The position numbers were made by a program, and so were the translations under genes. 64,000 nucleotides of DNA from contig OY754469.1 of the NCBI GenBank assembly GCA_963575645.1, positions 12,108,001 through 12,172,000 of the forward strand, given 5' to 3'. Each line of letters opens with the position of its first letter. Position 1 is the stretch's first letter. Shown piece by piece: positions 10,969-21,890 of the stretch. The stretch comes from Xanthostigma xanthostigma. Its lineage: Eukaryota; Arthropoda; Insecta; Raphidioptera; Raphidiidae. The notes under the pieces were generated by a model. It saw only the letters and a program-made list of their open reading frames with translations. It made no database searches and was not told the origin of the DNA.

Positions 10969-11155
10969 TATTAAATATTATGATATTTGCTATTCTTTCG
11001 CATTGTTATCTGTATAATATGTTATCACGTCATGTAAAAATTAATCAAATCATTCTGAGCTAATTTCTTTCTGACAGATCTACAGAACAAAACAAGAGCT
11101 GATTTTTTTTATTTTCAAAATATTTCCAAAACTATATAAAGTTTGTACCATTTTA
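10969..11155 (-). repeat. Dispersed repeat X, 3' part, reversed
   Basis: Reversed, this matches 4690-4882 (GGAAATATTTTGAAAATAAA, GATTAATTTTTACATGACGT). It meets the Helitron 3' terminus at 10968, just as 4882 does, so both Helitron copies sit next to the same point of repeat X. Either the boundary is shared by descent or one composite unit was copied. Confidence 0.6.
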
Positions 11156-11739
11156 TTACAACAAATTATTTGCATGCAATTTTAAATTAGTTTTTAAGCA
11201 TGCCAAAGAAGTATAACTTCTTAGATAAATAAGTAGGTACGCACCCACATTTTTTAAATTTTTGGTAAATTTTAAAAATTTGAAAAATCGCGCAAATATT
11301 AAATTCTTTAATACATTTCTGAAATTGAAAATGTTTATTGAGAAAATTACTCTTTTTTTCATTTAGAAATTATGAGCGATTTTTTTTAACGTCGATGTAA
11401 AGTTTAAACTGTGTACAAGACCGTTGCTTGATAAACTGATTAATTATTAAAAAAAAAATCCGCGAGCAAGGGCTTGTAAAAATAAATTTTATATAAAACG
11501 ATCGAATCGATTGCTAATTAAACGCAAATATGTACATGAAATTTTTTTTTCAACCAGTTTCAATACTGTAAAAGTTTCAGTAGTGGAAAAAAATATAATT
11601 TACTCACCCAATTTTCAGCAGGTAGATGATTTTCAACTTCATCTTTAATTCACACAGTCCATCTTATTTTAGAAATGGCATTCCTGAAAAGAAAAATTTC
11701 AAATTAATACCAATAGATTTTGAAAATTATTGTTTTTGG
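11156..11739. other. No recognised feature
   Basis: AT-rich with long A and T runs. A 68-codon minus-strand frame (11156-11362) is of low complexity. Nothing recognised. Confidence 0.45.
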
Positions 11740-12260
11740 ACACCCACTCTATAAAATAGCTGTTTTTTATGCCTGTATAGCGGACGTGAAATGATACGTT
11801 TTACACTAGTGCTGTAAAGTTGTGTAAAACATAGTCGTACTACATTTTAGTAGATCATAATCTAACCGCATGAAAATACATGGCAGTCTACAATTACAAG
11901 CGAATTTGTTCAAAATTTGGATGTCAACATTTCTGAAAATTAATTTCTTGTACCTAAAAAATAGGCAAAAAAAGCTTTTATTGTACAATCGATGATGTAC
12001 TAAAAACTAGAAAATAATTTTGAGTCACAATAGGGGGTTTTGACTAAACTAAAATAAAATCGTGGCGAGCATTTATAGTTACATTGTGGTCGAAGAACAC
12101 AGCCGAAAGTTAAATATGATTTCCAATCTCAAACAAATGAAAGTTTAACTACATATTATGTATGCAAAATTTCAACTCAATCGGATAACGGGAAGTAGTT
12201 GAAAAATTTGTAAGATTTGTATTTAAACAAATATACGGGGTCAAGCTAAATAAAACAGTT
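11740..12260 (+). repeat. Dispersed repeat, probable non-LTR 3' region
   Basis: The left part (TATAAAATAGCTG, CTGTATAGCGGACGTGAAAT) matches in reverse the small inverted-repeat element at 23333-23508. The middle (CAATCGATGATGTACTA...ACTAGAAAATAA) matches in reverse 16440-16535. The right part (TTCAACTCAATCGGATAACG) matches 53800-53880. Together they look like a mosaic ending in a LINE-type 3' untranslated region (GGGTCAAGCTAAATAAAA). Confidence 0.5.
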
Positions 12261-12966
12261 TAAAAATAGAGATGAATTATTTAAAGGAAATGGATAACTA
12301 AAAATTAATATTTCTAAAGAAAGGAAGACATAAAACATGAGACCTCACGACAGAAATATATTTTGCAATATAGGTTTGACGTAGTGTCACATTAAGTTAA
12401 ATTGTCAGAGCATTGTTTGCCTCAGAATTATGTAACTTTTTACGAGCCATAACTTATTTAGGAATGTAAATGCTTAAATATTTTACGGTTAGACGACGTC
12501 GAGGAACTTTTTCCTATCCGAAACACTGCTGTCTAATTATGCAGGTACAAAACTGAATTTAAATATTTGACGTACACACGGAAATTGCGTTGATTTTTGT
12601 TATTATTAACAGAACTCTTACTTTTTACAAAAAAAAAAGAAAATGTTTATGGATGTGTAAAGTTATGATTCAACCCTTTTGGACTATATTTTTTTAAGTT
12701 ATAATTGCACGGGGTCTAACCAAAAAAAAACAATTCATTTTTTATGAGCTTGTGTAATATTTTATAACAAAGAAAAAACATGTTGATCTTTTTACACACT
12801 TTTGATTGATTGTAGAATATGAATGTTACAATTTCGATGCTTCAATGATTGATTATTTCACAGATGTGAAAGGTTTACAGAAATATCTACACGTGTCATT
12901 ACATAAAGAATATTAAAACACAATGGCTTTTGTAAATTACATTATTAAAATAAATCCATAACCAAG
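12261..12966. other. No recognised feature
   Basis: AT-rich. Nothing recognised. Confidence 0.4.
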
Positions 12967-12969
12967 TAT

Positions 12970-13554
12970 TGCCTCTTGTTAACGACCCGATTTTTATGAC
13001 GGGCGACGGGCCGACGCGCTGTGTTCAATAGGTTAGTGCGGGTGTTTGTTAACGCGACGGGCATGTAACCGTTGCAACAAAACTCAACGGATACCCGCAC
13101 GTCGCCTCTCGGCGCGACGGCGGTCAGTCGGATGCAGTGGACCACGTCATTTCATAGAAGTCTGTTGACGACGACAAATGTGCGCGCACGTATTTACCTA
13201 TACCTACCTACCTTGTGCTGCTCATTGTGGATATGGAGTTTAAAATTGATATCGATATGGTCTTTCTTTAAATCCTCCATGAGAGTATGGAATACTCCAT
13301 AAGACTCTCTTTCTAATAAAATAGGATGAACCCATAACTTCCTCCTTTTTTCGTAGCTACTGTATAAATAGTAGGTAGGCTAGAATAAGCTTTTTCTTTG
13401 CACTCGAATGTATTTGCACTTCTTTGCCCTTCGAGTATAGAACTGATATCGATAACAACGGACGCGCTCTCGTTATATTATCGGATCGTGTACAAAGGTA
13501 ACCGTTTCGCGTCGGCCCGTTACCCGTTGACTAAAATGGTCGTTAACAAGAGCC
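12970..13554. mobile_element. PIF/Harbinger-type miniature element, copy 1
   Basis: The inverted ends are TGCCTCTTGTTAACGACC and GGTCGTTAACAAGAGCC. The right flank is TTA and the left flank TAT, a worn 3-bp duplication. The second copy (38438-38944) sits inside a TTAA element and shows a clean TTA duplication. GC-rich blocks (CGACGGGCCGACGCGC, GACGTGCGGGTATCCG) are shared by both. The 66- and 76-codon frames here overlap on opposite strands and are by-products of GC-rich repeat sequence. No transposase. Confidence 0.8.
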
Positions 13555-13879
13555 TTATGACAACCGGACGGAACAGAATTCATTAACGATTTAAGAATAA
13601 TAACGAGAGCTTTAAGTAGCTCAGTTTTTCTGTTGATCTTAGGCCACCTTGTTCAACTCGTTGCTCCACTTCAGTAGCAATGGGAAATTATTCAGCTATA
13701 TTTTAATGTTAATAAAAGCTTGTAAACATTTTTTGAACATATAATATTAAACAATAAACAGGAACTACGACTAAAATGTGGCTTGTTTATTTAATGCTCG
13801 TATAACGCTTTTAATCCAAGTTCCTGTTATTAATTATGCAATTATTATGAATGTGAATCAACAATATATTACCATTCCA
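13555..13879. other. No recognised feature
   Basis: AT-rich. Nothing recognised. Confidence 0.4.
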
Positions 13880-13985
13880 ACACCACAAGAATGGTATTAA
13901 TTTAGGTCAAAATTCACTTTTCAAAATTTTACAATATATTTTCGTTTTGAGGTTCCCCGAATCCAAAAAATATGTTTTTGGAAAA
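13880..13985 (+). repeat. Dispersed repeat X, fragment
   Basis: Matches the first ~110 bp of 4363-4882 (TTTAGGTCAAAATTCACTTT...GTTTTTGGAAAAA). Confidence 0.6.
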
Positions 13986-14129
13986 AATGATTTTTTTTAA
14001 ATAAATCAAGAGATGCGAGAATTTTTTACGGAATGTGTATTTAAGATAATTTTCGACAATTAGTAGCGTATAAAAAATTATAATAAGAACAATTTTTCAA
14101 AATTTATTTATAATAAACTACTGACAGAA

Positions 14130-14262
14130 CAACTGTTACTGTAATCTTTTTTAGTATATTTTTTTTTATTTTGTAAAAATTTTGTCATGTAACTGGGCTA
14201 GGTGGAAGATCAACTTAAAGTTGAACCGTGCCTTTTGTACGTTTTATTATGTACAATAAAAA

Positions 14263-14293
<31 letters not shown>

Positions 14294-14294
14294 T
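14130..14294 (+). repeat. LINE-type 3' tail with (TTA)n
   Basis: A short 3' untranslated-like segment ends AATAAAAAATTTATTA and runs into about ten TTA units (14265-14294). This is the arrangement of insect non-LTR retrotransposon tails. No coding part is attached. Confidence 0.5.
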
Positions 14295-14440
14295 AGTACA
14301 TGATTGAAAATCATTCGTTTTTTTTTAAACATAGATAGAAGTAAATGTTTCAAAACAAAGCAAACGATTAATAAAAAAAATAACTTATTGAAATCGGTTC
14401 AGCCACTTTTAAATTATGCGAAAATAAAAGAAAATAGAAA

Positions 14441-14706
14441 AAATTGGTTGTCTGTAAAGTCGGTTTACGGACGATAGTTTTACGTGATAACGTATTCCGC
14501 TCGAATATCATATTTAATAATAGGTACATAACCTAAACTTTAGTAGCTGTCAAACTATATTTTTACCGACTCTCTATCGCTTATACTGCGCTCTCGCTTG
14601 CACGCACAGGGTCAGGCGGAACGTGACACTTTTCTCGGAACGTTACACTTTTTCGTGCATGCAGCCGGTGTTTCATCAATTTATAAGACGTTATCACGTC
14701 AAAAAA
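14441..14706 (+). repeat. Unclassified dispersed repeat, copy 2 of 4
   Basis: The left module TTGGTTGTCTGTAAAGTCGG and the right module ending GACGTTATCACGTC are as in copy 1. The middle instead carries CGTATTCCGCTCG and ACATAACCTAAAC, shared with copy 4. The GGAACGT...ACACTTTT module occurs twice. Confidence 0.7.
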
Positions 14707-15680
14707 GATTTTGTTGATTTACAATGCTCTGTATACAGCAAACAAAACTTGACTTGCAAAAAAAAAAAAAAGAATCGGCGAATGTTACAGAACGTTCTGA
14801 TTATCGCCGCTTTGGGATTATGGAGCCACCTGTCCAAGCCATTTCTCTGATAGACGGTGACACAAATCACTTCAATTCTCTACCACTAGCGTGTGCTCTC
14901 TTAACTTTGTATCTTGGTAATTAAACGAACAAAGACAACACGACAGTTAAAGCAGTAGGTATTTAAGTTAAAGAATACCATTGCGGCGGCACTTTACACT
15001 GACACGATATTTGTTTTAAAAGACATCCCAGGAACTTTTAAGCTCACAAACTCAAAGAATAATATTTTATGTTTAAGATTTTAAATCATATTACTCTAAG
15101 CGGACTACGACATAAACATAAAACGTTTCATTAAATAGAGGAGCAATATTAAAATAAATTTGACTTTAGATACATGAAGCTTTTTACAAATTATTTAAAT
15201 TTTTTATAATATAAAATTTGAAGAAATGATACAAGTTTTCGGTTAAAATATTTTTAAAAGAACTTTTTGAAGTAAAACTTCTTTAGGCACGCTTGACTTG
15301 GGGAGTAAGCTGGTAAATGCCTGACGAAATCGTTTACGGAAGTGCATCATTGGACGAGGCGAACGGTGCGTGATCGTTTGAGGCGAACGGTAGTTGAGAG
15401 GGAGATATAAGTTAGTGAAGAAAGTAAAAGAGAGAGAGAGTTATGTTTCGTATATTGGAAGTTGAGAGGGATATATAAGTGCGACAAAGACAGAGCACTA
15501 ATCGAAATTCTTTTTTTTTTGACAACTATTTCACGTTTAAAATGAAAACAATTGTTTTTTATATCAAAAATACATTTCATCGAATTTTGCTGCATTTTGT
15601 AACGGGAAATAATGTAGGTTAGATAGCTTTGAAACTTTGACACAACGCTGCAATCGAACACTCGCGTGTTTTTATATAGG
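14707..15680. other. No recognised feature
   Basis: A degenerate direct repeat, GTTGAGAGGGA then ATATAAG, occurs near 15393 and 15460, with a GA-rich run between. A 133-codon minus-strand frame (15347-15748) spans this and the Helitron-like tail, with no recognisable domain. Otherwise nothing recognised. Confidence 0.45.
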
Positions 15681-15689
15681 TACCTACCG

Positions 15690-15860
15690 GCGGTCCGTCC
15701 CGGTTTCACTCCGGTGCAAAAGAACGAATGGGGGGAGGGGGGGAACATGAGTACGCACGTTCATCTTAGTTTATCGAGATGAATGTTGTGTCCAAAATTC
15801 ATGATGATCGGAGTTACCGTTCAAAGGTTTTTGTCGAACGGACAAATTTTGAGTTTTAAA
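15690..15860 (-). repeat. Helitron-like 3' tail family, copy
   Basis: GGTCCGTCCCGGTTTCACTC, then GCAAAAGAACGAATGGGG and GATGATCGGAGTTACCGTTC, match 42640-42790. Reversed, this resembles a GGTGAAACCGGG...CTAG Helitron tail. Confidence 0.5.
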
Positions 15861-16150
15861 TAATATATAGACATCACACCTGTGACGTTGGACGTTAAAG
15901 CAATACACGCTATACTAAATATTTTACGGCAATGGGAGCGCCATGTGTTGAACGTAACAGCAACACACGCAAACCAGATTGAATCACAGCAACGCGTCGC
16001 TGAGTACAGCTAGTCTATACAATAAATAAAAAATAATACAAAAAAATGAAGCCTAATGCCAATAGCTATTACAAAATAAAGTTAATGAAATACATCATTT
16101 TCATATGCCCAAAACTTGGTTCTTTGTTGGCAATAAATTAAAAGATAGTC

Positions 16151-16345
16151 TTAGACTATAAACGTAATAATTTTATTTATTTGCCAACGTTTCGACTTGA
16201 ATGAAGTCTTTTTCAAGGCTCCAAATTGTCTATTACACTTTAGTCATTTTGTGTAAACTGTAATAGATAATTTAGAGCCCTAAAAAAGACTTCATTTAAG
16301 TCGAAACGTTGGCAAATAAATACAATTATTACACGTTTACAGTCC
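16151..16345. repeat. Palindrome with hammerhead-like core in each arm
   Basis: Arms about 16151-16240 and 16258-16345 are inverted copies (about 85-90% identical) around a short loop. Each arm contains, outward, AAGACTTCATT...AAGTCGAAACGTTGGC: a short hairpin (GACTT/AAGTC) followed by GAAAC. This resembles the stem II plus GAAA part of hammerhead ribozymes known from the pseudo-LTRs of Penelope-like elements. Tail-to-tail copies of such a terminal repeat would give this palindrome. Inference. Confidence 0.5.
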
Positions 16346-16389
16346 AAATTAATATAAACGGACATAGCATCAAATTTGATTCTTTATAT

Positions 16390-16540
16390 TTTTAAACGCT
16401 TTTTATTTAGCTTGACTCCGTATATTTCGTGCCCCCCACGATTTTATTTTAGTTTTATCAAAGCCCCCTCTGGTAACTCGAACTTATTTTCTAGTTTGTA
16501 GTACATTATCGATTGTACAATAAAAGCGTTTAACTTAAAA
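16390..16540 (-). repeat. Dispersed repeat fragment (reverse of 11990-12260)
   Basis: TTTTTATTTAGCTTGACTCC, CACGATTTTATTTTAGTTT and TCTAGTTTGTAGTACATTAT are reversed counterparts of modules at 12240-12020. Confidence 0.5.
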
Positions 16541-17448
16541 GTTTTTTTACCTCTTTTTATTCATATTCGTACAGGAGATTCTAATTTTATAATCGAACGA
16601 CGAAACATTATTATAAATTGTAAATTTTAGAAACGATAATAAATCATATCTGGTCTGGAGGTTAATAATTTGCCTTTGAAAAATTACAGACAATGTTGGA
16701 TCGCTCATATTATCTAGATCGAACGTTAAGTATGTACTATTTAACGCGGATGCATAAATTATTAATGTGTAAACAGCACAGCGCGTCGCGACGCCGTGAA
16801 AAATAAATGTACAACAACCGCTTAATATTTAAGATCCTCCGCTTTATCAATGTATAGTCAGGTTGAACGCTAAACGAACGCCAATTAGCCGCGTAATAAA
16901 TTGTCGTCCCTGAATGATAATCAGGAAAAATATTTCACTTTTCGATACAGGTGCAGGGTATTTGTGGTGGAAGTAAAGTAGCACTGTTTTGAATAATGTT
17001 GGGACTTGGCGAACAAATGAACTTCCGATACCGTTGTTTGTGAAGCATAGATTATAGACGCTCGAAAGTTGAGATCATTGACTCGTGTATTAACATTTTC
17101 AAAATCATTCGTTCTTATCTCAGTGGTGGTGCGAGTACTAGTTGGGTTTTTAATTTGTCTTGAAAAGAAAAAAAGGAGAACACAAGATTGAAGTTGTCGT
17201 TTCTCCACATGTAGGCAGCCATTGTCGTCCGGCTTATCGAGTTCTTGATTGGTTCTCTTTTATATCGTGAAGCTGCTTACTATAAAATAATGAACTGAAA
17301 ATATGAATTGGTGTAGGTACAAATAACCGCGGACCTACTCTATTTTAATTATTTTTTAAATTCAAGTTTAGATAGAAAGACTTTCTGAAACGCCGGTAGT
17401 TTATAAAACTTATCAAAATGTTTTTCTCTATGTAATACAACATTCATA
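16541..17448. other. No recognised feature
   Basis: Less repetitive than most of the window. A 95-codon minus-strand frame (16921-17208) shows no family motif; with no context I do not call it a gene, although this is one of the few stretches where unique host sequence could lie. Confidence 0.4.
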
Positions 17449-18075
17449 AAAAATATAGAATATATTTACTTTTTACCACAACAGTTTTATTAGCGGATAT
17501 ACATTTCGGGAGCTATGCTCTCATCTTTAGCAAACACTAAACATTAAATTTTGAAGACCGGTCAAATCTAGCGTAGCTAAGCATATCTTAGAAACCAACC
17601 ATGACATTAACATAAATAACTATAATAAACAGCATTGAAGAGCTTTGAAAGTATATACATAGCCAAGAGTGACTCACATAAACTTTTAAATTCAGATAAT
17701 GGCATTATACCTTATTCAGCATTATTCGACCTTTCAAAACCTTAGTTTGTTAGTTTTTTTGTTTTTTCGTTTTGTTGTTTTTTCGTTTTGTTGTTTCTTT
17801 TGTTTTTACAGATTTCTCATCGACACGGACATTTGTGTTGTTGACAGATTGTCAAGTTACTTTGGATTTCCATTTTGTTACCTGTTCTTCCGGAAGTCTT
17901 TTGATTAGTTATAGTACCTAGTTTTATTTTTGTTTTATACCTGTAATTGTTATATTAAGTTAAGATTTTTGTTTAGTAATTTAGTTTAGTGTTTGCTGAA
18001 GATAAGAGCATAGCTCCCTATATGTACATCCGCTAATAAAATTGTTGTGGTGAGAAGTAACTATTCTATATTTTT
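17449..18075. repeat. Long inverted-repeat element, hammerhead-like core
   Basis: Arms about 17449-17545 and 17985-18075 are inverted copies of roughly 90% identity, containing TTTTATTAGCGGAT and TAGCAAACACTAAAC modules. Read outward, the arms contain CTGAAGA (right) or CTAAAGA (left), a GAGC/GCTC hairpin and, in the left arm, GAAATG. That is the layout of a hammerhead core. The T-rich middle holds a 69-codon frame of biased composition that is not a gene. Confidence 0.6.
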
Positions 18076-18350
18076 AACCGACTTCAACAAAAAGGAGGAG
18101 GTTCTGTGTTCGTCTGTATATTTTTTTTTATCTATGTTCACCGATTTCTCCGTCAATTATGGACCGATTTTCAAATATTTTTTTTTATTCGGAAGAGTGC
18201 ACCTCAGAGGTGGTCCCATCGGAACCAAGTCAGGATCTGATGGTGGAATTCGGAGAAATCGAGGGAAACTCTCAAGTTGCAAAGAAACGCATAATATTTT
18301 TTATGTATTTTCACCGATTTTTAGTGTTAGATTAACACTAAAAAGAGAAA
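18076..18350 (+). repeat. Arthropod dispersed repeat (ACCGACTTCAA...GGAGGAGGTTC)
   Basis: CCGACTTCAACAAAAAGGAG followed by TCTCCGTCAATTATGGACCG and AGTGGTCCCAT-like modules is a widespread insect repeat. A 102-codon frame (18047-18355) comes from it and is not a protein family I know. It directly abuts the preceding inverted-repeat element. Confidence 0.5.
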
Positions 18351-18352
18351 AA

Positions 18353-18550
18353 TAAAATATTTTTAACAAAAAAATTGAACCGACTTCACACTAAAAAGTA
18401 AAAAATAATTGCGTATTGAAATGTTTTGGAGTCGGTGTAGCTCTCGGAATAGATTTCATTTTGGCTGACACCGACTCCAAAACATTTCAATACGCAATTA
18501 TTTTTTACTTTTTAGTGTGAAGTCGGTTCAATTTTTTTGTTAAAAATATT
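18353..18550. repeat. Long near-perfect hairpin
   Basis: Arms of about 90 bp (about 18353-18443 and 18459-18550) are almost perfect inverted copies, with a ~15-bp loop. They contain GAACCGACTTCACAC, CACTAAAAAGTAAAAAATAA and GTTTTGGAGTCGGTG. The CACTAAAAAGTAAAAAATA module recurs in the hairpin at 30058-30345. Confidence 0.8.
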
Positions 18551-19005
18551 TTTTTATGTTTGTTTCAATCACAGTGCTCTTAATATTTGTATATTTGTAA
18601 TAAAACATATTTAAAACTCGATCAATATTTCGATAATGTACTATTATAAAGATATAAAAAGTCGATTAGATGAGAACAATTTTTTTTGGTTGTAAAAAAA
18701 TCATTACGAAAAAGTAAACATATGTTAAATTACAAAATAATCAGTACTCTACCTTTAAAAAGAGAGTTTAGTGATTAAAGTAAAAACGTTTTACAGTATG
18801 TATTAATATAAATTTGGGCCAATTTGAGTATTCAATATACAATATTACGCCAGGTATAATGCGTTTTTATATAATACTTATACAATTTATAGAATATAAA
18901 TATAAAGGGTAAATGGAAAATTTGTTTTTTACTGATTGAAATTGTATACATATTTTATTTTCCTTTCACATGTGAATTGCAATTTTCTAGTAACACATTA
19001 CTAAC
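18551..19005. other. No recognised feature
   Basis: AT-rich. Nothing recognised. Confidence 0.4.
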
Positions 19006-19245
19006 TAACGGCTCAGTCCGGCTTCGCCCGAATTTGTAGATTGCCACCGTTTTTTCGTCGACTTACGTTGCAAATTGGTCTCCACGAAAACGCTTTTTTT
19101 TAACGCGATCATGTATATTGTATAGCCTATGTCTATGCTGAAAGTGCATTATAAATCTTGGTGAAAAAAATTGAAATCGGATGAGTAGTTTTGAAGATTA
19201 CCTCCTACATCCAAACTTTATCTATTAATAATATTAGTATAGATA
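19006..19245 (-). mobile_element. Helitron, Lep1-like, near full-length small copy
   Basis: Reversed, it starts TCTATACTAATATTATTAAT after an A and ends GGGCGAAGCCGGACTGAGCC then GTTAG followed by T, which fits an A|TC...CTRG|T layout with one worn base. The body includes ATCCGATTTCAA and GCGTTTTCGTGGAGACCA. Confidence 0.75.
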
Positions 19246-19319
19246 ATTAGGTATTTACTAGAAAAAAGAAGGCATTGACTATATTATTGATTTAGTAAAT
19301 TTCATAAATTTAAAAAACT

Positions 19320-19657
19320 TACGATAATTTTTAATAAATATTTCGTAGAAAATTGCGATGTTTTCTCAAAAAACTGTTTTAGTAACATGTAACGACATCT
19401 GATAGAATTTACTCAAATCTATTAGTTCAGAAGCACAAAAAACTGTTTTAGTACCAAGTAGCGACATCTGTTAGAATTCGTTCAAAGCTATTAGTTCAGA
19501 AGCAAATCTGGTAGAATTTGCTCAAAGCTATTAGTTCAGAAGCAAATCTGGTAGAATTTGCTCAAAGCTAATATTTCAGACGCGCCGGGCCGCAACCGAA
19601 ATACATTTTGCAGAATTATATCTATCGTACCCGGATGCAACCGGGACGGAACGCTAG
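19320..19657 (+). mobile_element. Helitron-type element, 3' part with tandem units
   Basis: Ends GGGACGGAACGCTAG followed by T (19658). The interior has a ~38-bp tandem duplication, AAATCTGGTAGAATTTGCTC, then CTATTAGTTCAGAAGC. Same family as 10554-10918. Confidence 0.65.
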
Positions 19658-19658
19658 T

Positions 19659-19660
<2 letters not shown>

Positions 19661-19689
<29 letters not shown>

Positions 19690-19690
19690 A
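19661..19690. repeat. (AAT)n microsatellite
   Basis: About ten AAT units. This is the reverse-strand poly-tail of the adjoining minus-strand LINE. Confidence 0.9.
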
Positions 19691-20135
19691 GCTTTTATTT
19701 TAAGAAACTGTAAAGTACAGTATTAAAAATGTGAGGTGAATGAACATTACAGTAAATATTCATTTAAATTATAAAAAGCGTTTTCCAGCAAATACATTTT
19801 CAAAGAATTTCTGAAATGTTTTACATCTGTAGCTAATTTTATATGTGCAGGCAGTTTATTAAAAATAGTCACCCCTAGATGGGCTGGGGATCTTTTGCTC
19901 AAATTTAAGCGACTATAAGAAACTCTTAGAGTGTTTTTTTGGCATGTATTAATGTTGTGAATATCAGAACCTAGTTGATATTTATCTTTATTTGTAAAAG
20001 TGTATAAAGCGAATTCAAAAATGTAAGATGATGTTAAAGTAAATATTTTGAATTTTTTGAAGAGTTCCTTATAGGAGCTATACATGTCTATAATAAAATT
20101 ATAGATATAATAGACGAAATAATAATGCATACGAT
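19661..20135 (-). pseudogene. LINE reverse transcriptase C-terminal remnant
   Basis: A 127-codon minus-strand frame (19747-20130) has the C-terminal signature of insect non-LTR ORF2 proteins: HNINTCQKNTLRVSYSRLNL, then SPAHLGVTIFNKLP, HFRNSLKMYLLENAFYNLNE and a stop. The coordinates match the usual order (an FxLYT block, HNxxTRxK-like block, GxxxFNKLP, LxxxLLxxAFY...E). It is 5'-truncated, lacking the polymerase catalytic domain. A short 3' region runs into the (TTA)n tail at 19690-19661. The frame is still open, so this may be a fairly young insertion. Clade is CR1/Jockey-like; not resolvable further by eye. Confidence 0.8.
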
Positions 20136-20423
20136 AATCAGATTAAAATATCCAATATAAAATTGATAACAGTGAAACAGTCTAACGACGTCAGTGATTG
20201 TGAATCGTCCAATTGGTGAGTTCCTCACATGTTGTGTGTCTGATTGATCTTCTGAGCTCAGTCAGGTCATGTACAGTTTTCATTAGCTATACGTGGGCAA
20301 CGAATTAGCTACATACCTAGTAACTACATAGCACACAATACAAAAGATACCGACCTTACGTATGAAGGAAAACAAACGCACACTGACCTGGAAGAAAAGT
20401 GAGCTACTGTGAGTGAAAATCTT
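20136..20423. other. No recognised feature
   Basis: Nothing recognised. A 68-codon minus-strand frame from 20324 extends into the next element. Confidence 0.4.
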
Positions 20424-20426
20424 CGA

Positions 20427-21436
20427 TGCTCAGTTGCAGAAAGCATTGTCAGAAAATCTGATTTGACAACGGCCTTAGATTGTGATTTTAAAACGATCCT
20501 GCTCGAAAAATAATTGATCGATTGAAACAAGATTTTTTTTAAACTGTGTATAGGTATAATGTATACTAGTGTGACCTGTGCGAATTATTCGCACTAAATA
20601 AGTATAATAATTATCACTTTACAAAATTATTTTTTAAATATGATTGCAGGTATTCAATTCGTTTCTAATTTTGCACACTGCTTATAACGTTCTTCTTTTT
20701 GTTGTATTACAATATAAAGCTCAGATGACAGATCGAAGAAATATTTTACAAAAATTGTCATATAGAGGCGCAAGTAGCAAAAGCGTTGAGCTAAGCCGTC
20801 ACATGGCATCATGCAGCATTGCTGTGACGTTGTTCAGCGTTGCTCGCTGTTTCAAAATTAAAGCCGTCAGATAGAAGTATGCAGTATTGTGTCCGTTGTA
20901 TTACAATATGAAGGTCAGATGACAGATTGAAGTGTTGACGTTGTTTCAAAATTAAAGCCATCAGATGGCAGACGTTGTTCAGCGTTGCTGTATTTTAATT
21001 AATTTACAAAAACAAAAGCAATAACAAATTTTTTAGTTGTGATGTCAGTAGAGCAAGCAATTATCTGTAAAATGATATATAATTTATGTGGAGAAATTGT
21101 GAGGTTTTTTCTAAAAAGGGAGGCAAACATCTTTAACCTTAGCGTATTAATATATATATGATATGATATGTATTCAACATCGTTTTTTGTACAGTTTCTA
21201 CTTAAAAACAACGTTTTTCAAAGCATTTTGAACAAAATATAGCTTGAAAAGCTATCTTTTTCTATGTAGAACAACCATTTTAGTCTTGTGTGAGTACAAT
21301 CTATGGGTTCTAGATGACAGGGAGTTTGAATACGACCTTAGACTGTTCCTGATGTATGGAAACCGTAATTGTATGATCACAATCTAAGGTCATTGTCAAG
21401 TCAAATTTTTTGACAATTCTTTTTTGCAACCCAGCA
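20427..21436. mobile_element. Inverted-repeat element with 3-bp duplication, copy A
   Basis: The ~60-bp inverted ends start TGCTCAGTTGCAGAAAG and finish TTTTTGCAACCCAGCA. Shared inner modules are ATCTGATTTGACAA and CCTTAGATTGTGAT. Flanks are CGA on both sides. Copy B (32783-33541) is flanked by TAA on both sides, which supports a 3-bp target duplication. A second inner inverted pair (GAAAAATAATTGATCG; ACGTTTTTCAAAGCATTTTG with TCTATGTAGAACAA) is shared with copy B. The middle (about 20700-21000) holds a two-unit direct repeat, TTGTATTACAATAT...CAGATGACAGAT. No transposase seen; superfamily unknown. Confidence 0.7.
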
Positions 21437-21457
21437 CGACTAATGTGAGCGTTTAAT

Positions 21458-21695
21458 CAAGGGCGTAGATAGGGGGGGATAAAGAGGGTAACTACCACCC
21501 CCCCGGGTCATAATACAAAAATAAAACTGAAAATAATACGAATACCCGGCTAAAAAATAAAATTTAGATATACTTCTTGGAACAAAAATTTGTAAAATTG
21601 GTTTGGGAATTAATATTTTGCTTGACACCTTCCTTCGTGAATATTCTTGTGTGATATTAATAAAACTTAAAAAAAATATAGATTTTTTTGTTTTT
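21458..21695 (-). mobile_element. hAT-type element (CAAGGGCGTAGA ends), truncated
   Basis: CAAGGGCGTAGATAGGGGGG and GAAAATAATACGAATACC match, in reverse, the complete sibling at 52077-52353. The other terminus is not visible before the SINE. Confidence 0.65.
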
Positions 21696-21699
21696 GCCT

Positions 21700-21890
21700 T
21701 GAATGAGGAACCATGTCGATATTTATCTGGAATTATTGAGAGAAACCATGGAAAACAAAATCTCAACACCGTTTCTCGGTGAGAGGCAGCAGGAAAAAGT
21801 CCCAGCCACATCTGCCCCCGCCGGGATTCGAACCCGGTACCTCCCGAATGCTAGTCTAGTGCTCTCCCCACTACGCTACATCGCTACTAT
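21700..21890 (-). repeat. tRNA-derived SINE
   Basis: Reversed, the head reads TAGCGTAGTGGGGAGAGCAC (RNA polymerase III A box) and GGTTCGAATCCC (B box), with an Ala-like anticodon loop CTAGCAT between. The acceptor strands do not pair and the anticodon stem is imperfect, so it is not a functional tRNA. A ~100-bp unrelated body follows (CTGCTGCCTCTCACC, ATGGTTTCTCTCAATAATTC), as in a SINE. Confidence 0.7.

Noticed and set aside
15347-15748. 133-codon minus-strand open frame
   Set aside because: Low-complexity, serine/leucine-rich at its C-terminal end, runs through a Helitron-like tail, no recognisable domain, and no supporting splice or promoter context.
16921-17208. 95-codon minus-strand frame as a host gene
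   Set aside because: It lies in fairly unique sequence but shows no family motif, promoter or splice pattern; too little to call a gene.
21818-21890. Functional tRNA-Ala on the minus strand
   Set aside because: A and B boxes and an AGC loop are present, but the acceptor stem does not pair and a SINE body follows.
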